This document shows, one piece after another, positions 37,045 through 46,441 of a DNA stretch of 64,000 nucleotides. Position 1 is the stretch's first letter; each line of letters starts with the position of its first letter. A program made the position numbers and the translations under genes. Below the pieces are notes generated by a model. That model saw only the letters and a program-made list of their open reading frames with translations. It searched no databases and was not told the DNA's origin. Source of the DNA: Clostridium sp. (GTDB taxonomy: Bacteria; Bacillota; Clostridia; Clostridiales; Clostridiaceae); the NCBI RefSeq assembly GCF_017888565.1, contig NZ_JAGHFX010000004.1, positions 79,621-143,620 of the forward strand, in the 5' to 3' direction.

Positions 37045-37905
37045 ATGCTACATAAGTTTACAATCAACAAGCACATGATTTTGGATTTCTTTTTTATTTT
37101 TGTTGGGTGTGTAATAGCATCTCTAGGAGTTAATTTATTTTTAGTTAATGCTCAATTACTTAGCGGTGGAGCTACTGGTATAGCACTTATTTTACAATAT
37201 TCAGCTGAAATACCTTCTGGTATAACTGTATTTATAATTAATATTCCTTTATTTTTTGTAAGTTATAAAATGCTAAATAAAAGACTTACTCTATATTCTG
37301 CAGTTGGAATGATTTCTCTATCAATTTCGCTTATAATTACGGAACCTTTATCCAACTTAGTAAAAGTAGATGATATATTACTTTATTGTATTTACGGTGG
37401 AGTTTTATGCGGCCTAGGATATGGACTAGTTTTTTCAAGAAATGGATCAACTGGAGGTACTGATATTATCACGATGGTCCTTAGGAAGAAATATTCTAAC
37501 TTTGAAATAGGTAAGCTTAGCTTCGGTATTAACTGTATAATAGTTTTTATAGGTGCATTAATTTTTGGAATTCCTAAAGCTCTTTATACTTTAATCTCTA
37601 TGTTTGTTCAAGGAACTATAGTAGATAAAGTTATTAATGGATTTAATAGCAAGAAATTATTATTAATATTAACTGAAAAAGAGCAGGAAATAATAGAGTA
37701 TGTTATTAAAGATATGAATAGAGGTGTTACTTCTCTAATTGCTGAAGGTGAGTACACACATGAGTTAAAGAAAATGCTTTATATAGCTGTAACTTCATCT
37801 CAAATAATTCATTTGAAGAGCAAAATATTAAGAATAGACCCTAAAGCATTTATTACAATAATAGATGTTTCCGAAGTCAATGGAAAGGGCTTTCATAAAA
37901 TTTAA
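37045..37905 (+). CDS. YitT family membrane protein (DUF161/DUF2179)
   Basis: 286 aa. Five to six hydrophobic segments span about residues 10-180: FFIFVGCVIASLGVNLFLV, the Gly-rich LLSGGATGIALIL, and a second similar GRNGSTGGTDIITMV, forming the duplicated YitT core. The C-terminal cytosolic DUF2179 domain, VTSLIAEGEYTHELKKMLYIAVT to DPKAFITIIDVSEVNGKGF, is nitrogen-regulator-like. AAGGAG precedes the ATG. Function is unknown in general for this family. It forms a single-gene unit divergent from the two-component system. Confidence 0.88.
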   Translation: MLHKFTINKHMILDFFFIFVGCVIASLGVNLFLVNAQLLSGGATGIALILQYSAEIPSGITVFIINIPLFFVSYKMLNKRLTLYSAVGMISLSISLIITEPLSNLVKVDDILLYCIYGGVLCGLGYGLVFSRNGSTGGTDIITMVLRKKYSNFEIGKLSFGINCIIVFIGALIFGIPKALYTLISMFVQGTIVDKVINGFNSKKLLLILTEKEQEIIEYVIKDMNRGVTSLIAEGEYTHELKKMLYIAVTSSQIIHLKSKILRIDPKAFITIIDVSEVNGKGFHKI

Positions 37906-37937
37906 TATTAATTATCTTGTAAAATATAAAATAATTT

Positions 37938-37982
37938 TGCCCCATATCTTAGATTTTATTTTCTCTAGTATGGGGCATTTTT
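37938..37982 (+). terminator. Intrinsic terminator after the YitT gene
   Basis: TGCCCCATA (37938-37946) pairs with TATGGGGCA (37969-37977) across a long loop, followed by TTTTT on the plus strand. Confidence 0.8.
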
Positions 37983-38191
37983 ATAATTATTTTCTACAGT
38001 AATCAATTTATTTATATCTAAAAAAGTTCCCGAAATTTAATAGTAATATTTACTAATTATATTTTAAATACTAATTTATTTAAATTCTAAAAACCCTTTT
38101 TAAAATATAGTTAAATCTACTAAAATTGAATTTAAATAGTATATGAATATATATAAAATTTACTTCTAATAGTATAACTTTTTACTAACTG

Positions 38192-38776
38192 CTATATTGA
38201 CTTTAAATAGGTCTCTTGTCCCACTTTATATAAGTTATTACCATTTGTATCTATTATAACTATTAAAGGCATATCTATTACTTCCATCTTTCTAATAGCT
38301 TCTGCGCCTAAATCTTCATATGCAATTATTTCTGATGAAATTATACTTTTAGCAATTAATGCAGCTGCACCTCCAATAGCCCCTAAATATATGGCTTTAT
38401 TTTTTACTATTGAATCCACTACCTCTTGATTTCTAGCACCCTTCCCTATCATGGCCCTTAATCCTAAATCTAGCAATCTAGGTGAGTAGGCATCCATTCT
38501 ATAACTTGTTGTTGGTCCTGCTGATCCAATAACTTGTCCTTCTTTTGCAGGACTTGGCCCCACATAATATATTACTTCATCTTTAATGTTTATTGGTAAA
38601 TCATCACCCGAATCTAACAAATCAATTAATCTCTTATGTGCTGCATCCCTAGCTGAATATATAGTTCCTGTTAATAGGATTGTATCTCCTGCCCTTAAAT
38701 CTTTTATTTTTTCATATGTTAAAGGTGTGTTTATCTTTTTTTCCACAGTTTCTTTTCTAGTCTTTTTATTATCCAC
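38192..38776 (-). CDS. Class I fumarate hydratase, beta (C-terminal) subunit
   Basis: 194-aa beta subunit of the two-subunit iron-sulfur fumarase, or the closely related tartrate dehydratase. Motifs are LTGTIYSARDAAHKRL near residue 37, GPSPAKEGQVIGSAGPTTSYRMD near residue 73 and MIGKGARN near residue 109. It starts at GTG, with AAGGGGAT upstream, 12 nt after the alpha subunit gene. Substrate (fumarate/malate versus tartrate) is inferred from the usual gene content of clostridia. No clear terminator follows before the convergent YitT gene. Confidence 0.9.
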   Translation of the reverse strand: MDNKKTRKETVEKKINTPLTYEKIKDLRAGDTILLTGTIYSARDAAHKRLIDLLDSGDDLPINIKDEVIYYVGPSPAKEGQVIGSAGPTTSYRMDAYSPRLLDLGLRAMIGKGARNQEVVDSIVKNKAIYLGAIGGAAALIAKSIISSEIIAYEDLGAEAIRKMEVIDMPLIVIIDTNGNNLYKVGQETYLKSI

Positions 38777-38788
38777 AACTTTATCCCC

Positions 38789-39631
38789 TTATAAAATTAT
38801 TTCTTTATGTCTAGTAGCATGACAACTTATATTTACAGCTACAGGTAGTCCTGCTATATGTGTTGGATATGTTTCAATATTAAGGCCCAATGCAGTTGTC
38901 TTTCCTCCAAAGCCTTGTGGTCCTATTCCAAGCTTATTTATTTCCATTAGTAACTCTTCTTCTAAATCACTATAAAATTTATTATTATTTCTATTGTTTA
39001 TAGGTCTTAATAAAGCTTTTTTGGCTAAATATGCAGCTTTATCAAATGTTCCTCCTATTCCTACTCCTACAATCATAGGAGGGCATGGATTAGGTCCAGC
39101 ATCTTTTACAACCTTTATTATAAAATTCTTAACTCCTTGTAACCCATCCGAAGGTTTAAGCATCTTTATTTGGCTCATATTTTCTGAACCAAATCCTTTA
39201 GGTGCAACAGTTATTTTTACTTTATCACCAGGAACTATGTCATAATATATTATCGCTGGAGTATTATCTTTTGTATTAACTCTATTTATAGGATCATTGA
39301 CTACAGACTTTCTCAAATATCCTTCTTCATAACCTCTTCTAACACCCTCATTTATGGCCTCTTCAAGATTTCCTCCCACTATATGAACATCTTGTCCGAT
39401 TTCTATAAAAACACATGTTATTCCTGTATCTTGGCACATTGGCATTTTTTCATTTCTTGCTACTTCAGAATTTATTATTATCTTGTCGAGTATATCATTA
39501 GCTAAATCCCAGGTTTCCTCTTTTTTAGCACTACTTAAAGCCTCATATACATCATTGGATAAATTATAATTTGAATCTATGCATAATTTCTTTATAGCAT
39601 CTGTAATTTTTTCAACATATATAGTTCTCAT
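38789..39631 (-). CDS. Class I fumarate hydratase, alpha (N-terminal) subunit
   Basis: 280-aa subunit that carries the oxygen-labile [4Fe-4S] cluster. Cysteines are in KMPMCQDTGITCVF (about residue 55), GPNPCPPMIVGVGIGG (about residue 175) and the C-terminal NISCHATRHKE. The start is the ATG at 39631, 7 nt after AGGAGG; an 11-residue longer frame is unsupported. With the beta gene it forms a two-gene operon. Upstream, TTGAAA-17-TATCAT at 39711-39683 is a candidate promoter. It interconverts fumarate and malate for the reductive branch or aspartate catabolism. Confidence 0.92.
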   Translation of the reverse strand: MRTIYVEKITDAIKKLCIDSNYNLSNDVYEALSSAKKEETWDLANDILDKIIINSEVARNEKMPMCQDTGITCVFIEIGQDVHIVGGNLEEAINEGVRRGYEEGYLRKSVVNDPINRVNTKDNTPAIIYYDIVPGDKVKITVAPKGFGSENMSQIKMLKPSDGLQGVKNFIIKVVKDAGPNPCPPMIVGVGIGGTFDKAAYLAKKALLRPINNRNNNKFYSDLEEELLMEINKLGIGPQGFGGKTTALGLNIETYPTHIAGLPVAVNISCHATRHKEIIL

Positions 39632-39682
39632 AAATATCCTCCTATCCTTAACATAATAAATCATTAGTTACAATCTTAAATT

Positions 39683-39711
39683 ATGATAAATTAAATGATT
39701 ATATATTTCAA
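39683..39711 (-). promoter_or_regulatory. Candidate promoter of the fumarase operon
   Basis: TTGAAA at 39711-39706 and TATCAT at 39688-39683 on the minus strand with a 17-nt spacer, about 50 nt before the start codon. Confidence 0.55.
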
Positions 39712-39872
39712 AAAACTTTATAAATATATTAATAATGTATTTATTTTTTTCTCGAGGTCAAAAATCATTTTACATATAATTATTTATTTTAATATAAAGC
39801 TTTTCATAAATATTTTATCATATTTTTATACTATAAATATTATATTTTAATAAATATGTGTAAGGAGAGTCT

Positions 39873-40037
39873 ATGATGAATATAAACCTAAGTAAAATTG
39901 CTAACTTTATAGTTTACTTCCTTATTGCTGTATTAGTATTTTTTATAATTCATGCCCTAGCTAATTCTATTAATATTGAATTTAAAAAAACACCTATAAA
40001 TAGTCTAAAGGTAGATAATTCTATTTTAAATATATAA
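39873..40037 (+). CDS. Small single-pass membrane protein, 54 aa
   Basis: Short open frame with a good ribosome binding site, AAGGAG at 39862-39867, and two consecutive ATG codons; the second (39876) has the better 8-nt spacing. It begins MMNINLSKIANFIVY and has one hydrophobic helix, FIVYFLIAVLVFFIIHALA (about residues 13-31), then a polar tail with EFKKTPINSLKVDN. I do not recognise it. It stands alone, divergent from fumarase and convergent with the amidase, and is followed by two long hairpins. A stress peptide, small membrane regulator or toxin-like peptide are all possible. Confidence 0.6.
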   Translation: MMNINLSKIANFIVYFLIAVLVFFIIHALANSINIEFKKTPINSLKVDNSILNI

Positions 40038-40175
40038 ATAAATGATCAAGTTTTATTCATATAACTTCAAATAAATATTTAATTTATTACTTAACTAAAT
40101 ATAGATAATTAACATTGTATAAATAAAGTTAGTATTTTAGTAGCCTATATAGAATTTAAATAATATATGATTTTA

Positions 40176-40205
40176 CAAGTAATTTTATTCAAATAAAATT
40201 ACTTG
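40176..40205. terminator. Hairpin after the small membrane ORF
   Basis: Perfect 13-bp stem, CAAGTAATTTTAT (40176-40188) with its complement (40193-40205), loop TCAA. No strong T-run on the plus strand directly after it. Confidence 0.5.
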
Positions 40206-40208
40206 CAA

Positions 40209-40255
40209 AATAAAACAAGATATATTATCTTTTTTATAATATATCTTGTTTTATT
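40209..40255. terminator. Long bidirectional hairpin terminator
   Basis: Perfect 20-bp stem, 40209-40228 with 40236-40255, and a 7-nt loop. It lies between the convergent 54-aa ORF and the amidase gene, 4 nt after a second hairpin; A/T runs on both sides make it usable in both directions. Confidence 0.7.
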
Positions 40256-40321
40256 AATTTAATATAGCATTAAAACATCTTCGACAATATCTTTTGATAT
40301 ATTTCCTCGGAAATCTACTTA

Positions 40322-41011
40322 TTAATTTGATGTCTTATTTATTTCTTCAAAATACTTTTCTATTCCCAAAGATACTCCTTCGACTATTGAATTTTGATGT
40401 TCTTCTGTTTGTAATTTTTGTTCCTCTTCAGGATTAGATAAAAATCCGCATTCCACTAAAACAGATGCGCCTTCATATTTATCCCTCAAAATTAAATATG
40501 AATCCCCAGCAGGCTTTGATACTCTTTTATTATTATCTTTAACTGTTTCTTTAAGAGATTCTTGTATATTATCTGCTAATTTTTTACTTACATCATTAGA
40601 TGCATGCCAAACTTGAGCTCCAAAGCATTTAGATTGTGGAAACATATTTTGATGAATAGATACAAAAACATCACACCTTGTCTCAGCTTTTAAGTCCCTT
40701 CTCTTTTTAAGATCTTCTCTTTTCTTTTCTCTTATCGTAGATCCCTTTTCTTCCAAACCCTGATCTCCTTCTCTAGTTAGGTACACTTTATATCCTTTTT
40801 CTTCTAAGACTGCTTTAAGCTTTAAGCTTATTTGTAAGTTTATATCTTTCTCTATTACACCTGCTTTTGATTTGGCACCACCATCAAATCCTCCATGACC
40901 TGGATCAATTAATATTACCTTTTGATTTGCCTCATCAGCTAAAACTTCTATTGGCGTAAAGCATAAAAGTGATATAATTATACATAAAATTATTGATTGT
41001 AATTTTTTCAT
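40322..41011 (-). CDS. cwlD: N-acetylmuramoyl-L-alanine amidase, CwlD-type
   Basis: Zinc amidase; CwlD removes peptide side chains to allow muramic-delta-lactam formation in the spore cortex. 229 aa, close to B. subtilis CwlD. A signal/anchor, MKKLQSIILCIIISLLCFTP, precedes the Amidase_3 domain: zinc motif LIDPGHGGFDGGA (about residue 35), SIHQNMF with the second His (about residue 118), and catalytic Glu in VLVECGFLSNPEEE (about residue 194). Its position downstream of rplM-rpsI matches the B. subtilis order truA-rplM-rpsI-ybaJ-cwlD, supporting the name, although here a Na/Pi symporter intervenes. Confidence 0.85.
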   Translation of the reverse strand: MKKLQSIILCIIISLLCFTPIEVLADEANQKVILIDPGHGGFDGGAKSKAGVIEKDINLQISLKLKAVLEEKGYKVYLTREGDQGLEEKGSTIREKKREDLKKRRDLKAETRCDVFVSIHQNMFPQSKCFGAQVWHASNDVSKKLADNIQESLKETVKDNNKRVSKPAGDSYLILRDKYEGASVLVECGFLSNPEEEQKLQTEEHQNSIVEGVSLGIEKYFEEINKTSN

Positions 41012-41084
41012 TGGTTTACCTCCATAATCTTTATAAAAATAATTATAAAATTATTATGCCCATATTATTGATTTTTCTTGCTAA

Positions 41085-41134
41085 TAAAAAAATCCCCAGT
41101 ATTAGGATTTAATATCCTATACTAGAGATTTTTA
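41085..41134 (-). terminator. Intrinsic terminator after the Na/Pi symporter
   Basis: About 20-bp stem with a few mismatches, 41086-41106 with 41114-41133; TTTTTTT follows on the minus strand, 6 nt past the stop. Confidence 0.8.
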
Positions 41135-41139
41135 AGTTT

Positions 41140-42756
41140 TTAACTATTTTCTATAACACTTTCTGCTATATTCGTTGAATGATCTCCAATTCTTTCTAAA
41201 TTACTTAATAAATCTAAGAATATAGCTCCAGCATATGCATTACAGGTTCCATCGTAAAGCCTCTTTATATGAAGCTCTCTATATTTCTTTTGTAGTCTAT
41301 CTACTTCTGATTCTATTTCCGCTATACTTCTAGCTTTTTCTATATCCTTTTGTGCATAACTATCTATAGCTACTTGTAAAGCTTCAGTAGCTTTATTATA
41401 CATATTTTTTATTTGATCAATCGCCTCACTGCTATATTCAAGTTTTTTTGAGATCTTTTGAGATGTTAAATCTGCTATATTTTCAGCATGATCACCTATT
41501 CTCTCTATATCATTTATAACATGGAAAGTTGCCGCTACTATACTTAATTCTTTATCAGATAAATCACATTTAGAAAGCTTAACTAAATAATTCGTAATAC
41601 ATTCATTTAGTGTATTTATAACACCTTCATTATCATAAACTTTTTTGATTAATTTTTCATCATTTTTTTCAAAAGCCTCTATTGCTAATGCTAAACCTTT
41701 TTTAGCTTTGTTAGCCATTCTCAAAGTTTCTTTTGCCACTTGCCCAGCTGCTATTACTGGTGTTTCTAATAATCTATCGTCTATGTACTTTGGTCCCGGT
41801 TTATCTTCTTCATCGTCTCCCGGAATAATTCTATTAACAATTTTAATTAGTAATCCAGTTAAAGGTAGCATTATTGCAGTATTTACTACATTAAAAACCG
41901 TATGCGCATTAGCAATTTGCCTGCTAACATCTTCCGGACTTATTGTTGATACTACATTACCTAAAATACCACTAATTAATACTGGTATAAATATTAATGT
42001 TCCACCTAAATTAAATATTAAATGTAACATTGCAGCTTTATGTGCAGTTTTATTTGTTCCTACTGATGCTAACATTGCAGTAATACAAGTTCCTATATTA
42101 CATCCAAATACTATTGGAAGAGCTTCTTTTATATCTATTGCTCCTGCAGTTGCTAAAGCAACTAGTATTCCTGTAGTTGCAGATGAACTTTGTAGTACAG
42201 CTGTTATAACTGCTCCTGCTACTATTCCAAGATACCATTGTTGTCCTACTGTTTTTAAAATATCATTAAATAATGGTAATGCTGTCAAAGGTTTCATCGC
42301 AGCACTCATTTGTCCCATCCCAACAAATAGAATACCAAAACCTAATACAATATTACCTATGTCTTTTCTCTTCTTGCCCTTAGCAAACATAACCATAAAT
42401 GCTCCTAGAAAAACAAATAATGGAGCAATTTGATCTAGTTTAAACGCTACTAATTGAGCTGTAATAGTAGTACCTATATTAGCTCCCATTATAATACCTG
42501 CCGCTTGAGCTAAATTCATTAATCCAGCATTTACAAAACCAACTACCATTACAGTTGTAGCACTACTACTTTGTATTACTGCTGTAACTATTGCTCCTAC
42601 TATAACAGCGATAATTGGATTTCTAGTTACTTTTTCAAGAATTGACTTTAGTCCGTCACCTGCAGCATTTTCCAGGCCATCTCCCATTATTTTCATACCG
42701 TATATAAATAGACCTAATCCGCCAAGTAACTGTATAATTATCTTTAATGATTCCAA
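41140..42756 (-). CDS. Na/phosphate cotransporter family protein with PhoU-like tail
   Basis: 538 aa. Two inverted Na_Pi_cotrans repeats each contain the substrate-site motif QSSSATT: GAIVTAVIQSSSATTVMVVGF near residue 60 and GAVITAVLQSSSATTGILVAL near residue 190. About eight hydrophobic segments run to residue 310. The C-terminal 200 residues are a helical PhoU-like domain (HVINDIERIGDHAENIADL and later LSNLERIGDHSTNIAE, the paired E/D metal motifs). The start is the TTG at 42756, 7 nt after AAAAGGAG; an ATG at 42777 precedes the ribosome binding site. It probably imports phosphate with sodium or regulates phosphate flux. Confidence 0.9.
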   Translation of the reverse strand: MESLKIIIQLLGGLGLFIYGMKIMGDGLENAAGDGLKSILEKVTRNPIIAVIVGAIVTAVIQSSSATTVMVVGFVNAGLMNLAQAAGIIMGANIGTTITAQLVAFKLDQIAPLFVFLGAFMVMFAKGKKRKDIGNIVLGFGILFVGMGQMSAAMKPLTALPLFNDILKTVGQQWYLGIVAGAVITAVLQSSSATTGILVALATAGAIDIKEALPIVFGCNIGTCITAMLASVGTNKTAHKAAMLHLIFNLGGTLIFIPVLISGILGNVVSTISPEDVSRQIANAHTVFNVVNTAIMLPLTGLLIKIVNRIIPGDDEEDKPGPKYIDDRLLETPVIAAGQVAKETLRMANKAKKGLALAIEAFEKNDEKLIKKVYDNEGVINTLNECITNYLVKLSKCDLSDKELSIVAATFHVINDIERIGDHAENIADLTSQKISKKLEYSSEAIDQIKNMYNKATEALQVAIDSYAQKDIEKARSIAEIESEVDRLQKKYRELHIKRLYDGTCNAYAGAIFLDLLSNLERIGDHSTNIAESVIENS

Positions 42757-42891
42757 AGTTATTCTCCTTTTCAACATTATTTTTACATTGTTAGTTTACA
42801 ATATTTTTTAACATTTGTTAAGTAATTAAACACATTTTTAACCTAAATTTAATATAGAAATAAATAGACTTTCTAGAAAAATTTTATTTAT

Positions 42892-42929
42892 AAAAAATAA
42901 ATCCCACAACCATAAGGTTTGTGGGATTT
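42892..42929 (-). terminator. Intrinsic terminator after rpsI
   Basis: AAATCCCACAACC pairs with GGTTTGTGGGATTT with one bulge, loop ATAA; ATTTTTTA follows on the minus strand, 15 nt past the stop. Confidence 0.85.
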
Positions 42930-42944
42930 GTGAAGTTCCATATA

Positions 42945-43337
42945 TTATCTCTTTGAGAATTGTGGAGCTCTTCTTGCCTTTTTAAGACCGTATTTCTTTC
43001 TTTCTTTCATTCTTGGATCTCTAGTTACGAAACCTGCCTTCTTTAATTCTGGCTTTAAGTTTTCGTCAGCTTTTACTAAAGCTCTAGTTATTCCGTGTCT
43101 GATAGCTCCAGCTTGACCTGTGAATCCACCACCGTGAACGTTAACTAAAACGTCAAATCTATCCTTAGTTCCAGTTAAAACTAATGGTTGGTTAACTATC
43201 ATTCTTAAAGTTTCTAAACCGAAATAGTTTTCTATTTCTCTGTTATTTATAACTACTTTACCGTTTCCTGGTACAAGTCTAACTCTTGCGATTGATTTTT
43301 TTCTTCTTCCAGTACCCATGTATTGAACTTTTGCCAT
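42945..43337 (-). CDS. rpsI: 30S ribosomal protein S9
   Basis: 130-aa S9/uS9, whose C-terminal tail contacts the P-site tRNA anticodon. It begins [24 protein letters not shown] and ends in the typical basic [14 protein letters not shown]. The conserved [19 protein letters not shown] segment lies near residue 68. A GGAGGA ribosome binding site precedes it, 26 nt after rplM. It shares the strong rplM promoter and ends at its own terminator. Confidence 0.98.
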   Translation of the reverse strand: MAKVQYMGTGRRKKSIARVRLVPGNGKVVINNREIENYFGLETLRMIVNQPLVLTGTKDRFDVLVNVHGGGFTGQAGAIRHGITRALVKADENLKPELKKAGFVTRDPRMKERKKYGLKKARRAPQFSKR

Positions 43338-43363
43338 TTTTTATTCCTCCTCCCGAGCGTGTA

Positions 43364-43798
43364 TTAGTACTTTAATTCAAGTACTTCTGGTTTTTGAGCA
43401 TCATGTCCGTGCTCAGTACCTCTATATACTTTTAGCTTCTTAAGCATTTTTCTTCCTAAAACTCCTGTTGGAAGCATTCTTCTTACAGCTTCTTCGAAAG
43501 CGAATTCAGGCTTCTTTGCTAATACTTCTCTATATGGAGTCTCTTTTAATCCACCTGGATATAAGCTGTGCTTTCTCATTAATTTTTGATCTAACTTTTT
43601 ACCAGTTAAAACAACCTTTTCTGCATTGATTACGATAACGAAATCTCCACAGTCAACATTTGGTGTAAATGTTGGTTTATTTTTTCCTCTTAAAATTGAT
43701 GCAACTTGGCTAGCAACTCTTCCTAGTGGCTTTCCAGCAGCGTCAACAACATACCATTTTCTTTCAACTTCTTGTGCTTTAGCAATGTATGATTTCAT
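43364..43798 (-). CDS. rplM: 50S ribosomal protein L13
   Basis: 144-aa L13/uL13, an early assembly protein. It begins [49 protein letters not shown] lies near residue 45 and AVRRMLP...[14 protein letters not shown] in the second half. It is the first gene of rplM-rpsI. A structured leader of the L13 type and a near-perfect promoter lie directly upstream, so autoregulation by free L13 is likely. Confidence 0.98.
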   Translation of the reverse strand: MKSYIAKAQEVERKWYVVDAAGKPLGRVASQVASILRGKNKPTFTPNVDCGDFVIVINAEKVVLTGKKLDQKLMRKHSLYPGGLKETPYREVLAKKPEFAFEEAVRRMLPTGVLGRKMLKKLKVYRGTEHGHDAQKPEVLELKY

Positions 43799-43900
43799 GT
43801 TTTTCCCTCCCTGAACTTACATTTGTGCTTTACTTATTAAGTACTGCTTTTATGTCAAGACCCGGGGCTAGTGGATCTTATATACATAAATTATTCTAAC
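43799..43900 (-). ncRNA. L13 leader (ribosomal protein autoregulatory RNA), candidate
   Basis: The minus-strand leader has AAGATCCACTAGCCCCGGG closing on GGGTCTT, then GACATAAAAGCAGTACTTAA with TACTTAATAAGTA forming a second hairpin, before the GGAGGG of rplM. Position and sequence recall the L13 leader known from low-GC Gram-positives. The family match is from memory, not a covariance search. Confidence 0.65.
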
Positions 43901-43911
43901 AAACATACATT

Positions 43912-43940
43912 ATTATAATACACGCTTACGGGCGTGTCAA
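43912..43940 (-). promoter_or_regulatory. rplM-rpsI promoter with palindrome in the spacer
   Basis: Consensus TTGACA (43940-43935) and TATAAT (43917-43912), 17-nt spacer, minus strand. The spacer and the end of the -35 form ACACGC-N6-GCGTGT (43937-43920), an operator-like palindrome that is GC-rich against an AT-rich background. Confidence 0.85.
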
Positions 43941-44002
43941 CTATTTTAATTAATTATTTTCTTTAATTATTCAAATTAATTATTTAAAATCATAATCATG
44001 TT

Positions 44003-44737
44003 TTAATAATAAACTTTTTCCAATACTAAACCTGCTGCCGGAACACATATTCCTGCTCTTTTTCTATCTTTACTCTCTATTATATTTTGTACTTCTTTTG
44101 AATCAATCTTGCTAGATCCAACCATTATTAATGTTCCAACTATTATTCTTACCATATTATATAAAAAACCATCACCAGTAACATAAATTTTTATTATGTC
44201 ATCCTGTACATCTATATGTAAATCTGATATTGTTCTCACTGTTGTCTTTACTGAACTTCCACTACTTTTAAATGCTATAAAATCTTTAGTTCCTATAAAA
44301 TATTTGCAAGCGTCTTTCATATCTTCTATATCTAATCTACGCTTTACATGATACACATAATCTTTTCCTATTGCAGAATTAATATCTCTATTTAATATAG
44401 AATAGGAGTAAGTCTTCCCCTTTGCACTATATCTTGAATGAAAATTTTCCTCTACTTCCTCAGACTTTATAATTACTATATCATTAGGTAATCTATAATT
44501 AATAGCTTCTCTAAATTTTTCTGATGGTATTTTACTATTAGTTATAAAATTTGCTACAAATCCTCTTGCATGAACCCCTGCATCTGTTCTTGAGCTTCCA
44601 ATAACTTCAACATCTTCATTAGTTAAGAGGCTAATAGCCTCTTCCAATGTTTGTTGAATTGTTGATCCTATCTTTTGCTTTTGCCATCCCAAATAATTTG
44701 TTCCATCATATTCTAAAGTTAGTTTAATATTTCTCAT
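44003..44737 (-). CDS. truA: tRNA pseudouridine38-40 synthase
   Basis: Makes pseudouridine in the tRNA anticodon stem at positions 38-40. 244 aa from the ATG at 44737, 9 nt after AGGTG; a GTG four codons earlier overlaps the ribosome binding site. It begins [21 protein letters not shown]. The catalytic aspartate is in [12 protein letters not shown] (about residue 53), and [17 protein letters not shown] lies near residue 195. It follows ecfT by 28 nt, and its stop precedes the separate rplM promoter by about 60 nt. Confidence 0.96.
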   Translation of the reverse strand: MRNIKLTLEYDGTNYLGWQKQKIGSTIQQTLEEAISLLTNEDVEVIGSSRTDAGVHARGFVANFITNSKIPSEKFREAINYRLPNDIVIIKSEEVEENFHSRYSAKGKTYSYSILNRDINSAIGKDYVYHVKRRLDIEDMKDACKYFIGTKDFIAFKSSGSSVKTTVRTISDLHIDVQDDIIKIYVTGDGFLYNMVRIIVGTLIMVGSSKIDSKEVQNIIESKDRKRAGICVPAAGLVLEKVYY

Positions 44738-44765
44738 GTTTTCAATCACCTTTGCTTATATTTAT

Positions 44766-45569
44766 TTACATAGCAAATCTAACTAATAAACTTCCTATAA
44801 ATAAAATAGAAAATACAGCAAATGCAATAGTATCTCTATTTGTAAATTTTAATTGTTTCATTCTCGTTCTTCCATTGCCACCCCTATAAGCCCTAGCTTC
44901 CATTGCCATTGCAAGTTCATCTGCCCTTCTAAATGAGCTTATAAATAATGGTACTAATAATGGTATTAAACTTTTTGCTTTTTGAATTATTCCACCTGTT
45001 TCAAAATCTGCACCTCTAGCCTTTTGTGCCATCATTATTTTATCTGTTTCATCCATTAAAGTTGGTATAAACCTTAAAGCTATTGTCATCATCATCGCAA
45101 GTTCATGTGCTATTTCCTTACCAATTGGTCTTAATAGGCTTTCTATACCATCTGTCAGCTCAATTGGTGATGTAGTTAATGTTAACACTGATGTGCCCAT
45201 TATTAAAAAGATAAGTCTTAATGCCATAAATGCAGCTGTTCTTAATCCATCTTCATATACCTTCACAAATCCTAACTCAAAAATTAGTGTATCTGCTGTT
45301 CCCTTAATCATAAAAATATTCAAAACTGCAGTAAATATTATAAGAAAAAATACAGGCTTTAATCCCTTATATAAATACCTAGGTGGCAATTTAGCAATAT
45401 ATACTGTTAAAGCTAAAATTCCAACTATTAATATATACCCAATAAACTTATCTACGACAAATAAGGATATAATAAATAATATTGATAATAATATCTTTGT
45501 CCTAGGATCTAACTTATGAACAAAAGTTTCACCTGGTATGTATTGACCTATAGTTATATCTTTTATCAT
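44766..45569 (-). CDS. ecfT: ECF transporter transmembrane protein EcfT
   Basis: Scaffold protein that couples vitamin-binding S components to the two ATPases of the energy-coupling-factor transporter. 267 aa with about five to six hydrophobic segments in residues 25-140 and 240-265. The two coupling-helix Ala-Arg-Gly-type motifs are AQKARGADF (about residue 183) and AMEARAYRGG (about residue 222), the contacts for EcfA1/A2. It overlaps nothing and lies 11 nt after ecfA2. No S component is next to it, which fits a shared group II ECF module. Confidence 0.94.
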   Translation of the reverse strand: MIKDITIGQYIPGETFVHKLDPRTKILLSILFIISLFVVDKFIGYILIVGILALTVYIAKLPPRYLYKGLKPVFFLIIFTAVLNIFMIKGTADTLIFELGFVKVYEDGLRTAAFMALRLIFLIMGTSVLTLTTSPIELTDGIESLLRPIGKEIAHELAMMMTIALRFIPTLMDETDKIMMAQKARGADFETGGIIQKAKSLIPLLVPLFISSFRRADELAMAMEARAYRGGNGRTRMKQLKFTNRDTIAFAVFSILFIGSLLVRFAM

Positions 45570-45580
45570 TTTTGCTCCCC

Positions 45581-46441
45581 CTAGCTCTTAACTTCCTTTA
45601 ATATTCTTAGTAGTTCTTCTTTTCCTTGCTTTATAGTGTAAACTTCATCTGAAACATTAAAGCCTCTTCTTTTTAATTCCCTCATAAGGTAAGTTACTTG
45701 TGGAACTGCAAGACCTATATTTTCTAATGTTTCTACATCTTTAAATACTTTTGCTGGTGATCCTTCTAAAGCCACTTCTCCCTTATTCATAACTATTATT
45801 CTTTCAGCAAGCTTACCTACATCCTCCATGCTATGACTTACTAATATTATTGTCATTTTATATTCATCATGTAATATTTTTATTTGATTTAATATATCAT
45901 CTCTACCTTTTGGATCTAAACCCGCTGTTGGCTCATCTAATATAAGGACTTTAGGCTCCATAGCAATTACACCGGCTATTGCTACTCTCCTCTTTTGTCC
46001 ACCACTTAAATCGAAAGGTGATTTATTTCTATAAGTATCGTAATCTAGCCCTACCATCTCCATAGACCTTTTTACTCTCTGTGTTATCTCCGCATCAGAT
46101 AATCCTAGATTCCTTGGTCCAAATTCTATATCTCTTTCTATAGTTTCTTCAAATAATTGATACTCTGGATATTGGAATACTAATCCTACTTTTTTCCTAA
46201 TATCAGTAAGCTTTACACCGTCTTTTGTAATATCTTCCCCATCTACTACTATTCTTCCTGATGTAGGCTTAAGTAATCCATTCATATGCTGAATTAATGT
46301 AGACTTACCAGAACCAGTGTGACCAATAAGTGCAACAAATTCACCTTCATTTATTTCTATATTAACATTATTTAAAGCCACTTTTTCAAAAGGTGACTTT
46401 GGCATGTATACATGTACTAAATTCTCTATTTTAATTGACAT
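45581..46441 (-). CDS. ecfA2: ECF transporter ATPase EcfA2
   Basis: ABC ATPase of the ECF module. 286 aa. Walker A is GHTGSGKST (about residue 39), the Q-loop is [15 protein letters not shown], the signature is [13 protein letters not shown] (about residue 145), Walker B is [12 protein letters not shown], and the switch His is in LVSHSMEDV. The start overlaps the end of ecfA1 by 16 nt, implying coupled translation and a 1:1 heterodimer. It begins [19 protein letters not shown]. Confidence 0.95.
   Translation of the reverse strand: MSIKIENLVHVYMPKSPFEKVALNNVNIEINEGEFVALIGHTGSGKSTLIQHMNGLLKPTSGRIVVDGEDITKDGVKLTDIRKKVGLVFQYPEYQLFEETIERDIEFGPRNLGLSDAEITQRVKRSMEMVGLDYDTYRNKSPFDLSGGQKRRVAIAGVIAMEPKVLILDEPTAGLDPKGRDDILNQIKILHDEYKMTIILVSHSMEDVGKLAERIIVMNKGEVALEGSPAKVFKDVETLENIGLAVPQVTYLMRELKRRGFNVSDEVYTIKQGKEELLRILKEVKS

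Noticed and set aside
39873..40037. Type I toxin assignment for the 54-aa membrane peptide
   Set aside because: Size and helix fit, but no antisense RNA promoter or known toxin motif is visible, so only a neutral call is given.
41645..42433. Long plus-strand open frame opposite the Na/Pi transporter
   Set aside because: It is the antisense shadow of a conserved gene, with no ribosome binding site or recognisable domain.
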